A DNA stretch of 64,000 nt from contig JAOTON010000767.1 in assembly GCA_034440635.1 (NCBI GenBank), positions 372,001 to 436,000 on the forward strand, read 5' to 3'. Of this stretch, positions 1-11,218 are shown piece after piece. This DNA is from Lepas anatifera. Lineage: Eukaryota; Arthropoda; Thecostraca; Lepadidae. Every line of letters begins with the position of its first letter. The first letter of the stretch is position 1. Below the pieces are notes generated by a model. That model was given only the letters and a program-made list of their open reading frames with translations. It searched no databases and was not told the origin of the DNA. Made by a program: the position numbers and the translations under genes.

Positions 1-1300
1 TTCCACGCCGACTTTTGGTGAGGGGGCCGCGCGTAGGTCAGTGCAAGTCGCTCCTTACTGATCATGGCGGTCATCTTAATATCCCAATCACTCCGATACC
101 ATGGCTAATTACCCCTCCTGTTTCGGAGGGACACATTTCTCACGAGGGTGAGGTCAAGTTGAGTCTTAGAATACGGCAATACCCATTATTTGCTTTCGAG
201 TTAAAATCCTCTAGAAATTAAGAAGTCAGAAAGAAAATTCGCCTATTAAAGAGGGCACAAATGTCTGTAAATTTTCTGTCCGATGTCTCCTGTTGGAGCT
301 TGATTTGCTCTCACTCTGCGTTAAATTTGTATATTTTGTGGCACCATTTCTCTCAAGATTGCGTCAGCAAGTCACTGGCCATTGTTCCAAGAACAAGTGC
401 AAATACATGTGTTCGTCAGCACCCCGTTGGCAGCCTAGCCTTGGTAATCGAGAAATAAATGTACACCGACATTGGAAATCGTTATGGATAACACTTATCG
501 AAAGGCCAACCACTGATGACCGGGTACATACTTTTCATACTACCCGGGCAGCCGGCTACATGACCGTCTACAAAATGCCTGAATTCGCACAGGCTACTGC
601 TCGTAACATACTAATTGCCTCGCTACAAACGTGTCATTCGAGACGGGAGGTATCTGGCCGTCAACCCAAGCCCAACTGCCCATTTCATTTTCAACTTTTT
701 TTTCAAGAACTGTGCCGTTAACCTCCGCCCCACTTAAGGCAGCTGCTGTGGCCGTCACTAGAGGAGGTGGTGCTCTTATCTGTTTTGGCCTCGTTAGACA
801 TCTGTTAACATCAACAATAAACCTCATAGGTTGAACACCCGTGAAACAATGCAACAACTTGCAAGCAAACAAACTCCGAGCGGTTGGATGCTGGCTTTTG
901 CCACACTTTTGATTGGTAGAGTTACCCAATGCTATCTGGGATGAGCCCAGTGACCGCATTTTTTTCTTACAGAAAAAGGAGCCAAGAAGGGTAAGGAAAG
1001 GCTTTATAATAAAAAGCGGGGATGGGATCAGTGAGTGGAATGAGTGCCGCATATAATCAGCAGTAACTGTAGATTTAATGAGCTCCGATTTTCCCAAGAG
1101 TCCTGTCACTGGGGAAGGGGAGGCTTGGAGACTTGTCGTAGAAAACCGGGGGCGGAGGGCGCCCGCGCACCTTTGTCTAATGAAGACTTTAATTGAAATC
1201 AGTAAGAACTGCAAACGTGGGACTAAAGTAATTTCAGCTAGATCTTTAAAGTTACGCTGTGGCTGCAGCCAGGGACGCGATTTTGACGGGGGGGGGGCTC
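1..1300. other. Intronic sequence, no gene recognised
   Basis: Short open frames occur on both strands but none shows a recognisable domain, compositional bias or splice context. A run of G (about 1289-1297) abuts the minisatellite that follows. I see no RNA gene or transposon end. Confidence 0.5.
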
Positions 1301-1925
1301 TGACGTGATGGTGACGGGGATAGTCGGAGACAGTACGGTCTCTCTTTGACCTAGTAGTGATGGGATGGTCGGAGGCAGCACGGACTCTGACCTAGTGGTG
1401 ATGGGATAGTCGGAGACTGTACGGACTCTGACCTAGTGGTGACGGGGATAGTCGGAGGCAGCATGGACTCTGACCTAGTGGTGACGGGGATAGTCGGAGA
1501 CTGTACGGACTCTGACCTAGTGGTGACGGGGATAGTCGGAGGCGCACGGACTCTGACCTAGTGGTGACGGGGATAGTCGGAGACTGTACGGACTCTCTTT
1601 GACCTAGTGGTGACGGGATGGTCGGAGACAGCACGGCTTCTGACCTAGTGGTGATGGGATGGTCGGACTCTGACCTAGTGGTGACGGGGATAGTCGGAGG
1701 CAGCACGGACTCTGACCTAGTGGTGATGGGATAGTCGGAGACAGTACGGACTCTTTTGACCTAGTGGTGATGGGATAGTCGGAGACAGTACGGTCTCTCT
1801 TTGACCTAGTAGTGATGGGATGGTCGGAGGCAGCACGGACTCTGACCTAGTGGTGACCGGGATGGTCGGAGACTGTATGGTCTCTGACCTAATGATGACC
1901 GGGATGGTCGGAGACAGCACGAGGC
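1301..1925. repeat. Minisatellite, about 41-45 bp unit, about 15 copies
   Basis: The unit reads approximately tgacctagtggtgatggga, tagtcggagacagtacggac, tc. GACCTAGT or a one-base variant recurs about 14 times. Length varies through a ggga/gggga alternation and a tctctt insertion that recurs in several units, which points to subfamilies. Minus-strand open frames across it (SPTIPVTTRSES-type repeats) are products of the repeat and not genes. Confidence 0.95.
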
Positions 1926-4070
1926 AACGTCCGCTGTGCGGTGCTGTACCTCGGTGAAAGTTTGTCACCCCATGATTTCGGTCGTCCTCTTTCCTGTGAG
2001 CCGTGCTGGCAGGGAATTTGCTGGATCCAATGAATGAATGCATGACAGAATAAAATGAATTCATGAGTTTGGTATCTAGCTTTTGGGAGGTCTGATGCAA
2101 CCTGTGGTGCATCATCAGCCTTGGGGAGGGGAGGGGGATGTGGGTTTGGCAGCTTGCTGTGGTCATTGTACACATTTTGCATCCAAGTATGGTCCATACA
2201 TGGTGACTAAACAGCAGAGCTTTGATCCCCCATTTAAAATGCGCCAGCCCAAGCCGGTGGTGTCTTGTGCGGCCATCAGCTGCACCAGACTCTCCGCTTG
2301 ACATAGTTGTGCCGAAAATAACTGCTTGCCGAATGTCTTGACGCCAGGAAGCATTCCTTTTAAATGTACTTTCGGTACCATTCTTTTTCGAGTTTTTGCA
2401 ATGTTGCATTTTACGAGCAGCGTCTCAGCAGCCTCGCCAGCGACCGTGCATCACATGCCCCGGCGCTAGACGCATCCGAAATAACAACTCCGATGGTGGC
2501 GTATAAACATTGAAAGCCGGCTTTGAATGTCCCACAATGCACGTGGCTGACCGCAACGTTCAGGTCACCCGTCGGGTCAGTAATTAGCGAACTCCTTGCA
2601 CAGTTCCGGCGCATGAATATATGAACACCAGGCCTGGCTGTTCTCGGCTCTGCTGGTGACCTATTGGTCTTTGTGTATGATTCAACCCACAGCGTGCCGA
2701 TTCCGCCGCTTTTGCCGTGTTTTGTTTTCTTCATGCATTCTCTCACTAATAATAACGCATATCCAAACCAGAGCTAATTTTGGTTTCCGCACACTCGATG
2801 TCTATATCCGCAAGATAACTTTTATTAATACGTCACATAATTTATTAGAAGCAAATCGGCACTGCAACACTGCGTTCATTTTCCAAGACAAGAAATACTA
2901 AAGTTCCAGATCTAGACCCAAAATGTGTCCATTGCGCTTTTGGGGGCTAGCAGAACACTTCCAAACTTGTTAACGTTTTTAATATTGTAGATAGGTAGAG
3001 TTGTTTTCGTGCGCCGTGGTGACGTCACAACATGGCGTCTCGTGTCCAGGGACTGCATAACGCAGGAGTACGGGGGAGGTAACGACAGCCGTGGCGATAC
3101 CCACTGGCACGTCAGATCAACATGTTTAAACAGTCTGCCGCTATTTTTCATTCGGTTTCATCCAGCCATCAGCTCTGTTTTTCACACTGGGCTGTGTGAT
3201 GCGCCGTGATGCACGTTAGATGTACTACGGTTCGTGACCGCGATCCCCGGTGGTGTCTCCTCCCGCCGCAGCGTTCTCTGGGCACAGCGTGAGGGCAGTG
3301 GCGGGGAGAATGCAGCTGCTGTATCAGACCGGCGGTCTGATCAGGCCCCAGAACAGGTAGCCAGCCGTGAATAGGGGGCATCACGGCGCGCCTGCTCAGC
3401 GGCGGTCGGCCCCGCCCCGCGCCGCTGATCGAGCCGCCGAGGCCACGCGCTAATGTACTGCTTTGTCCGCGAGAAGCCTGCTCCTGGTGGTCCAACAATA
3501 TTGTCCGTATAGGAGAACATTATGCCGGTGTGGTTCTCGCAGTGTTTGTGTCTGCATATCTGAACAGATCACGCAGCACCTACGCGGAATGGATGCTGAA
3601 TAGTAATTGTCATAAGTTATACAAATGAGTAGGGAAGGAGGTTGAGAGGGACTTTCGCCCCACTTACTGAGCAATGGTTATGGACTGATTCTGGCATGGT
3701 CCGAGCCATCAGGGTGCTTAATCTACTGCGTCTGTCAGCCTTTTACTGTACACATCGAGCCATCAGTTGTGTTAAATCTACTATCGTCAAAGCTCAGGCA
3801 TTTACTATCTTCATTCAGACATGTGTATGTGTCATTTTATTTCTGTTTCTAGAATATCTTGCACTGCTCTGTGTGTCATGTGGTCTACCACATGTTTTTC
3901 AGCAGACTTTCTGCAACTGCTTAAAGTTGTGAGCCAAATTCAAATATGCAGGATTCTTATCCCTTTTTCGTGTAGAGCCAGAACATTAACTCACAAAATG
4001 TCTATCAGTTATCGTATTGGGCATATTATAGGAGAAAAATCACGCGAGTTCAAGTGCCCAGTGTAATTTA
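1926..4070. other. Intronic sequence, no gene recognised
   Basis: Mixed composition with a modestly GC-rich patch at 3230-3450. Open frames of up to 111 codons on the minus strand show no family resemblance. I see no transposon ends, tRNA-like boxes or arrays. Confidence 0.45.
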
Positions 4071-4133
4071 AGGGAATATGGCTTCTTCAGGGGATATGAA
4101 CTGAGTCATCAATCGCGTAGAACATACCGAAAG
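4071..4133 (+). repeat. Dispersed repeat, copy 1 (inverted partner at 11155-11218)
   Basis: Starting at agggaatatg and ending at cataccgaaag, this 63 bp segment matches the reverse complement of 11155-11218 at roughly 85 percent by eye. It includes shared blocks gaactgagt and caatcgcgtag. It is probably a fragment of an unidentified interspersed family. Confidence 0.75.
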
Positions 4134-4450
4134 CGCTTTCGTATTCGTTCCTCTCAGAGTTCACCTTTTACGGAGCGACAGCGCTTGATGAGCGCACCCC
4201 TTTTTGACCGCATCCCTCACCTCTCCCTCCCCTTTTACTAAGAGTCTAACGGCCTCTGCCAGGCACTAGGTGATAACTGGGGCCAGTGGGGACGAATTAC
4301 GCTCTCAACTGATGTTTATTTTAAGATGGCGAGTTCCAGAACGGATGAGAGTCTGGACGGGGTGTTTCACGGTATGCTCTTTCTCCCGGCTATCTAAAGA
4401 GTGGTTCGCAACTGATCATGTACAATGCAGATGGATTGAAGAGTAATGGT

Positions 4451-4596
4451 ACAGTTTCAATACTAATTTCTCGAACTTTCCGTGCGACATATTACATCCT
4501 ATTACTTGTTAATGCGGCCAACTACAGTTTCAATACTAATTTCTCGAACTTTCCGTGCGACATATTACATCCTATTACCTGTTAATGCGGCCAAGG
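4451..4596. repeat. 73 bp tandem duplication
   Basis: Two adjacent 73 bp units begin acagtttcaatactaatttc and end gcggccaa. They differ visibly at about one base in the body (acttgtt versus acctgtt). Such near-identity suggests a recent duplication. Confidence 0.95.
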
Positions 4597-6657
4597 ACTA
4601 TGCCAAACGTTCGCCGGAATACTGTTAGTTCGCCTGTGGTGACCCATATTTCAACAATATCCCAAGCCCCGTGATTCTTGGGAAGTTTCCCACTCGCTGC
4701 TGTTCAATGCGTTGAAGAGCTTTTGAAGTTTCGGTGCGAACCGCCCGTTACATCAAATCCCACTATAATGATGCCACGGAATTTCTGTGATATTCTGAGC
4801 ATTTGAACATTGCAATATGTTCCCTCGGAAAATTCCCTCACTCTGCGAGTCTTGATTTACTGACATGTCTGCTTTGTCAGGTCCAGAACCAAATACCATA
4901 ATATATCAAGATACCTGTCCTTTAAGAGATGCAATTTCTCTCGTCATTTCTGGTGTGAAAGTGTGAATTATTGCTTTGTTTCGAAGAACATGGTCTATGA
5001 AAACCTGTGTTTGAAAGCTATCATTATCGCCTTGCACAAAAGTTTTCTCCTCAATTATTTCAGATTACAAACCTTTCAACTGTTAAATAAAAAAGAACAG
5101 GCTCTCGGTTTTCCCTTCGCTGTATGTTTACCCCTGTGCACTTGGACAGGACGCAACGGGGCACAGCAGACGATCTCATTCATGGGGTGTCTGTTGAGCG
5201 GACGGTATGACACCGCGCGATATTGTCAAGTCTCGTAACAGTCGCTCAAAACACCCCTCTGCATGTATGTATTCACTGTATGGGCTCATACATGAAGAGT
5301 ACTTCCGCACCGGCGCATGTAAGTAAGAGCTGTGAGCACGTGCGATTTTGAATAATTCAATCAACTGCTTAGAGGCATCATGTCCGGGAATTGGGCCTAC
5401 AGGGGCTGGTGTGGGCAGTCCTTTCGTCAGCCGAATATTGGTGTGAAGATCGTTGCAACATTGTTGTCTGCTCTTTACAGCCCTTGAGGGCTCCGTTCTG
5501 GGCTTCCGATGTATGCAAAAGAAGCAACTGAAGACGACATTTTGCTTTCGGGAGGTCCGTTACTTTTGACGGCCTGCAGTTGCTAAAAGCCGCCCGCCCC
5601 TATTGACTTTCATACGTGTGACGCACCGTTCCCCGTGTGCCGTGATAAGGTTGCGACTTCTGGCTGATTTTGCTCCGCTGCCTTTACGGTGAACCTGTCG
5701 TGGTAGAAGTCTCAAAAACACTGCTAATTTTGCGTTAAACATCTTTTTTTGGTGTGGTGTTCAGCTTGGAGACCGGTGCTGTCTCAAAGCATGGTGACTC
5801 GGGGATGTGATAACTCCAGGATTCATCATGTCTGATTGGTAATTGTGCCGCCAAAAGAGCGTTATCGACTTCGGTATGGAGAAACAATTAACATTGATGT
5901 CTACATAAAAACTAGGTGAAGCGGGGCTTTACGAAGAATCTTAAACTTCTTTTTTGTCATACAACTGACTTTTCAAAGCTCAAATTCAGTGACAATAACA
6001 GCAGGAAAACAGCGCGAGCCCGAAGAAGCATCCCAGCGAGACTCTAGCTAGAGAGCACGCTCTCGGGCCGGCTCCAAAGCCAGTCCCTGCGGAGAGCCGC
6101 GGTACAGGCGCTCTGCGACCTCGCACTCGGGACAGAATGTCTCCGCCCACCCCGAGTACCGACGACAAGGGTTCACCCCCTTCGGACGTCAAACCTCAGA
6201 CGTCTGAGCCACGTCACGCTACTCCGAGATTGACACAGGACCGAGACGTGACACCCCTCGACTGTACGACATTCACTGTTCCATTTCACGCAATGCTTTC
6301 GTCAGAACGACGCAGCTCAGTTGAGCGGTCGTGCACCGCAGCATTTCCTGTACCTCTCCGATTATACAAACGCCCCGCCTCGTGATTTATATTTATGAAT
6401 ATATACGCATAAAACGTTTTTTTGTCGTAGAAGGCCCTAACGGTAGCCTCAAACTCCCAGTATATGATGTTCAACTACCGAGGTGTTTTTAGATTTTGAT
6501 CCCGGAAATTGTTGGTGAAACATAATAGACGCTTTGCAGATTGCACACTACGAAATGCGTATTTTTACCTATATAAGACATATTTATGAGCCTATGTTTA
6601 CGAGCAGTATTATTGTAAGTTTGCCGGTGTTGCTGTGGTTCCTGTTTTCTCTATCAT
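4597..6657. other. Intronic sequence, no gene recognised
   Basis: AT-rich to about 5.1 kb, then mixed. Short frames only. I see no promoter, RNA gene or mobile-element end that I can support. Confidence 0.45.
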
Positions 6658-6815
6658 CAGTGGCAGATCCAGAACTTCATTTCGGAGGGGGGGCTAGGGG
6701 GCTCGAGCCTTTCCTACTATTGCCTCGGAGCAGCCTCCGGCTATCTGTTACCTATAGGCACAGGGACATTTCGGGGAGGGGGCTTGAGCCCCTAACCCCC
6801 TTGTATCCGCCGTTT
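6658..6815 (-). mobile_element. hAT-like MITE, about 158 bp (family A)
   Basis: It begins cagtggcagatccagaactt and ends cttgtatccgccgttt. Read in reverse it aligns end to end with the 159 bp element at 33470-33628. Shared features are the aatgaagtc..gga..ccg end, the internal gtgcct and aatgtcc/aaatat words, and gggctcgagc/ggcttgagcc blocks. No coding capacity, so non-autonomous. A target duplication is not visible here, probably through decay. Confidence 0.7.
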
Positions 6816-7713
6816 GTTTCCCATGCATGGTTCTAAAGCCTGAAGCTTCCCGTTTGATTTGCTGGTACATTTTGTGAATGGAAACCGAAACGGCGTTGAG
6901 ACCATTTTCTTGCTCTAGGTCCGATTTTCTACCAGCCCTTGACCTTTTTATGAGAAACCCACACAGGACCAATATCCGTGACGCGTTTCTCCGGTTCAAG
7001 ACACACGCCTGCAATGGCGGCGTTGTGTGCGTGCCCCGATTACAATCTGGCATCGCGCTGGTCGTTAACCGCGCACACCGTCGCACTCCCCCAGGGCAGC
7101 CTCCTATCGGGCGGCTTCCCCATCCGCGCCGCCGTCCTCCAGCGTGTCTGTATCGCTGTATACGGCTGTTACCGCGGTGTCGGTAGCCACCCATAAGGGA
7201 ATAATGACCAGCTTTGAGATGAGCACGTGCTCACCCGTCTTTCGGTGTCCATCCCACTTACTGCGGTGTTGGCTGCGACAGGCGGCGGTTTAAAGCCGAG
7301 TCGCGCGCCGAGTGTGAACCCTCTGATTACGCCCTATTTGGAGCGGCGGCGGCGGCGATCCCCTGAGCAGCTAATTAGTAGCGGGCCGGCGCACGCCCAC
7401 CTCTTGAATGGCGGCTGCAGCCAGGCGGAAAAAGGGTGCCGGCTCGTCAGCCGAAAACAAGCTTATCTACACAGGAGCAACGAGCCCGTCATTGATTGGT
7501 TTTTAATTTATGGTTTGGTCGGCTGGAGGCCGGCGAAGTTAGAGGATGGGTGGGCTTTAGTTGTGTTCGAATATATGGCAAGTACCTTTAGTGTCCCACA
7601 TTTGAACGGAGCAAATGGGCGAGTGAATAAGTGAGAAGAAAGATGAGTGGGCTTCGGGTCCTGCTTGCGTATTGCTTTCCCCACTCCGTTCTGCTGTTCG
7701 TTCAAATGTCTTT
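6816..7713. other. Intronic sequence with GC-rich patch, no gene recognised
   Basis: A GC-rich stretch at about 7010-7420 contains gcggcggcggcg at 7344-7355 and a ctaattag homeodomain-type word near 7370. Open frames here have no recognisable domain. It could be a small regulatory island. Confidence 0.3.
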
Positions 7714-7868
7714 AGGAGGAGGGGCACAAATGACTGCATACGAAGGGGCGCTTTAAAGCGCCAGCACACGTACTATCAACTCAAGTTGGTAGGAGGGAGT
7801 GGGGGGCACAAATGACCACATTGATAGAGGCGCTTTAAAGCGCCGACACACATACTACCAGTTGAAGC
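7714..7868. repeat. 82 bp tandem pair, each with a perfect 16 bp palindrome
   Basis: ggcacaaatgac recurs at 7723 and 7805, and the palindrome GGCGCTTTAAAGCGCC recurs at 7747-7762 and 7829-7844, both 82 bp apart. Flanks between the copies have diverged while the palindrome is unchanged. Confidence 0.9.
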
Positions 7869-8600
7869 TTTTGATTGATGGGGTAAACGCGCAGAAACTA
7901 CGGTGTTTTGGTTTCCATATTATAACTTTAAGGATCAAAACAAATAATGAATTTTATTATGTATTTCATCTATATTTTGGCAATAAAGATTCAAAAAATG
8001 ATGACAAAACATACTTTCAGAACCCTTTAATCTTCTTTCATGGTTGTTAGTTTAAGAGGCCTTGTGTGGCTTGTATCCGCTATTTTCCGTAGATTTGTTT
8101 CAGCATTGCCTCCAGATTTTGCATGGTTTTCCACCATGATCCAAACCCGTCGTCGATGGAACTCGGGTGACCAGGTGTTATTTTGTTTTAGCTTCGAAGC
8201 TGTCGACATCAACTCTTGACTTCAGTAACACCTGCTGACGCTTGGTCTAGCGCATCTAGGATGACGAGCTGGAGTTGTTTTCTTTTCCAACAAATGAAAT
8301 CCCCGTCTCCTTCAGGTTCTTCAGATAACATTCTCCTGATAACGTGTTGCCATAAGACGCGGTCAGATTTGCCCTTTTATTGTGAGGATAGATTACTATG
8401 AAGGCCCTCAGTTTTGGCGAGCAGTGGGTGGAAGGCGCTTGCGCCCATTGAGCCATACTCAAGGAAAAAGCCAGCTGTTGACATGATTGAAAAATTCCAC
8501 CCACGCCGTGATTTTCAGTGTAAACCTATTTGCTGTGGCGAATATAACGGGCACAATTTTCCTCACCTGTGAAAAACACATACTGCCTGTCTAACTGTGA

Positions 8601-8610
8601 CCTTTTAAGG
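8601..8610. promoter_or_regulatory. CArG-box sequence CCTTTTAAGG
   Basis: Exact CC(A/T)6GG match in AT-rich intron. A window this size should hold about four such matches by chance (1 per 16 kb on even base composition), so alone it is weak evidence of an SRF site. Confidence 0.25.
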
Positions 8611-8661
8611 AGAAGTAGGCTCGTGGTTGATGATTTGGGCGTCATTTCATTTAGTTGTAGG

Positions 8662-8802
8662 CACTGGCGGACACAGAGGGGGGCCAAGGGACCACGCCCC
8701 CTAAGTGGCGAATTTTTGACCGATTTTCTTACAAAAACACTATGTTTTTACCATTTTTCCCGAGTTGCCCCCCCTGAAACGGCGGTTTTGCGACCGCCCC
8801 TG
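8662..8802. mobile_element. Decayed hAT-like MITE
   Basis: The left end is cactggcggacacagagggg and the right end reads ccgcccctgg. The inside has the G-run/C-run layout (ggggggcc.. cgcccccta) common in short MITEs of this style. The terminal repeats are imperfect and no target duplication is clear. Confidence 0.4.
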
Positions 8803-10152
8803 GTCGTAAGTCGCTGTGTTTCTCCTGTCTCCTCCGTTGCCGCCAGAAGCTGTTTCCGGCGTCTGTAGCCCTGGCCAGTCTTGCCGAGTGCAGTATTTTG
8901 TACATCGATCGTGCCAGGGTTGCTCAGAACCTTCTTAGCGCTGCTAGGTCCCATGGCTTCGTTTTTGGTTAAAGCTTTTGTTGGTTCACCCCCTAAAATA
9001 ACGTTCTAAAGTTATTGTTTTTTCGTAGACAATCAGGATGTGTATCCACAAAAAAACTTATTTTTCACGTCCACATAAATGCAACGTTTTGCCGAACCAG
9101 CAGCGCTTGGAAAAATTGGTCTGTTGCCAGTGACTCTCGTAACTTAAAATATTGCGACAGAATTACCAAATTTTGATTGTTAAAAACCTCCAGTGATTGT
9201 GTGACTTGGATTGTTCGATCACCTGACCTTAAAACTAAGTCCAAGGAGCTAAACAGTGTTATTTTTGGTGCTCAGGGCCCCTGCCCTTCGTCGGAACCTG
9301 TTCCAAATATTTATGTCCGTGTGAAGATGCGGGCCGAGACGGTAAAAGTCACATGCCATGTCTTACCGGAGGCGTGAAAGCTTTTGCCTCGGTCTACTAG
9401 AGGTGGGTCAATTTCCCAGGCATGACACAGTGGGACCTAGCCGTTGGAACTTTGCTTATAGAATTGACAGCTGAAGTACTGCAGACTGGCCATTACGTCT
9501 GAATTTCGTAAGCTGAACGGTTTTCCCAATGTCCGAGGAGCAGTGTAAGATATAACAGTATATAACCGTGGACATTCAGTTTCTTTTTGAGGAGCGTGGA
9601 GGAATACCTAAGATATCTCACTTTCCAGTAGTGAACAGAATTTCAAAACGATATTGCGTAGTGGAGCATCGCAAAATTTGCTACAGTGTGTAGGGGCTTT
9701 ACCAAAATTGTCTCCAGAATTATTTACCCGGTGACTTGGAAGTCTTGATGTTCCGGCCTGCTGAATGCATGGGTTGAAGAAAATGACAAGATTCTTTAAT
9801 TGTTGGCAACGCTGGTGTGGCTGCCAGGGCAAGCCGTTGTCAGTGCCGGATTTTTTCGGGGCGGAGAGGAGACGGGGCGCTAACTAATGCCCTGGATGTT
9901 TCAGTTCTGGCTTCAGTCTTTGTTTTTGGCCTCCACACTGATCTATCTGTCTACGTTTAATTCGCTTTATCATTTAGCACAACCAAACCGAATGGCTGAG
10001 TAACGATCTTGTGAAAATGCAGCAATTTTGTGGGAGTTTAAGATATCTTAAGCTTAGAGTTGGCCGAACAGTATATTTCATATCGTGCGTACTAATTGTA
10101 CACGGTATTTTGTTTCCAAGGTCCGGAACTGTTCATATATGATGTCAACGGC

Positions 10153-10305
10153 CGAAGGGGGAGGGGTCCTATCATTTTTTTACTTTCGCTGGTGAAATGG
10201 AGGGGGCCTGTGATTTGCTGACGTTCGCTGGCGAAGGGTGAGAAGGCCTGTCATTTGCTGACTTTCGCTGGCGAAGGGGGAGGGGTCTGGCTTTTGCTAA
10301 CGAAT
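10153..10305. repeat. 39-40 bp tandem repeat, about 3.5 copies
   Basis: ttcgctgg recurs at 10185, 10224 and 10264, within units containing ggcctgtcatttgctgact and gcgaaggggg. The outer units are more diverged. Confidence 0.85.
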
Positions 10306-10919
10306 GCTGATGGATGGGGGACGGGGGAGACAAGAGGAATGTCCGTGTGCTTGATTAAGACATATCGTTCTTACTTCTACGGCTCAATTTTTTCTTCAAT
10401 TTTACCACTAAATGACATAACATGCCATATGATGCTAAGATTATATACAAAGTGAAATGGTAAATCGGAACAAGTTTCCAATTAAGAAAATATTGGACGA
10501 TTGAGTGGTATTTCTGGAATTGAGGGCCAATCCGCTTACCTGGAGTTGTATTGAGCAAGAACTGTGCCGGCTTTACTGGGGCTCATAGTTATGTGCGGAT
10601 CCTTTCAACGTGTCAGAAAACAGTATCCATTTAATCCATTTTAGATTGTTAGTATCATTACAGTATTTTTGTTTTGGTGCCGATGCTAACGGTGTTTCTT
10701 CCGATCTGCAGACTTAAGTCGGACACGTTGCATAAGTCGTAAATCTTGGAAGTACTCATTGCCGTAATGTATCCAGTGCTGGATCTGGGCCGGTGGTTTG
10801 GAAGGGGACTCACACGGCTGCAGTTCCACCGAACAGCTGTCGGTGGCCGTTATATTTGTGGGGGGCGTGAGAGTGGCGCGTTAAAAAAGTACCCTCATGA
10901 GACGCTGTTGCTTTATAAT
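10306..10919. other. Intronic sequence, no gene recognised
   Basis: AT-rich with no array or recognisable coding stretch. The right part abuts the SINE. A ttaaaaaag stretch near 10881 may be unrelated. Confidence 0.4.
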
Positions 10920-11107
10920 AATAATTTGTGGCGCTTGTCTACGCACCAACTGCCAGGGTCACACGACTCGCCATCCTGTTGGCTGTTGGAAGGGTTTCTC
11001 AGGAGCCAGATTGCTTCTTGTTCAGGGAGTCTGCCGGGCCTTGAACCCGGATCGTCCGTGTGGAAAGAGAGCGTGCTAACCACTACAGCACCGCACCCCC
11101 CTGTAGA
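10920..11107 (-). mobile_element. tRNA-derived SINE
   Basis: On the minus strand, TAGTGGTTAGCACG (complement of 11072-11085) fits a Pol III A box, and GGTTCAAGGCC (11037-11047) fits a B box. The two are spaced as in tRNAs, and the head begins ggggggtgcggtgctg. An ATT-type simple tail lies at the far end (about 10918-10926). The 8 bp TTTATAAT occurs at both flanks (10912-10919 and 11108-11115) and may be the target duplication, though it is AT-rich. It does not fold as an intact tRNA gene in my reading, so a SINE is more likely. Confidence 0.75.
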
Positions 11108-11154
11108 TTTATAATGGGAAAGCTCGGAGAGAAACGAAGCATGAAGCCAGGGAA

Positions 11155-11218
11155 CTTTCGGTATGCTCTACGCGATTGGTAACTCAGTTCGTATCCCATG
11201 AAGGTGGCATATTCCCTT
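11155..11218 (-). repeat. Dispersed repeat, copy 2 (inverted partner at 4071-4133)
   Basis: Reverse complement of the 4.07 kb copy with scattered substitutions. It lies 40 bp beyond the SINE head, outside the putative target duplication, so it probably belongs to a different element. Confidence 0.75.

Larger units (their letters stand above)
7869..10152. other. Intronic sequence, AT-rich, no gene recognised
   Basis: Apart from the decayed transposon at 8662-8802 and one CArG-like word at 8601, I see no gene, RNA or array. Open frames are short and of low coding character. Confidence 0.45.

Noticed and set aside
594..1214. 206-codon minus-strand frame
   Set aside because: No recognisable domain, no splice or promoter context. 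Treated as chance.
1392..2409. Minus-strand frames with SPTIPVTTRSES-type repeats
   Set aside because: By-product of the 41-45 bp minisatellite. No unique domain in the non-repeat part.
11034..11105. Functional tRNA gene
   Set aside because: Pol III boxes are present but I cannot build a proper acceptor stem and the sequence continues into a SINE-like body and tail.
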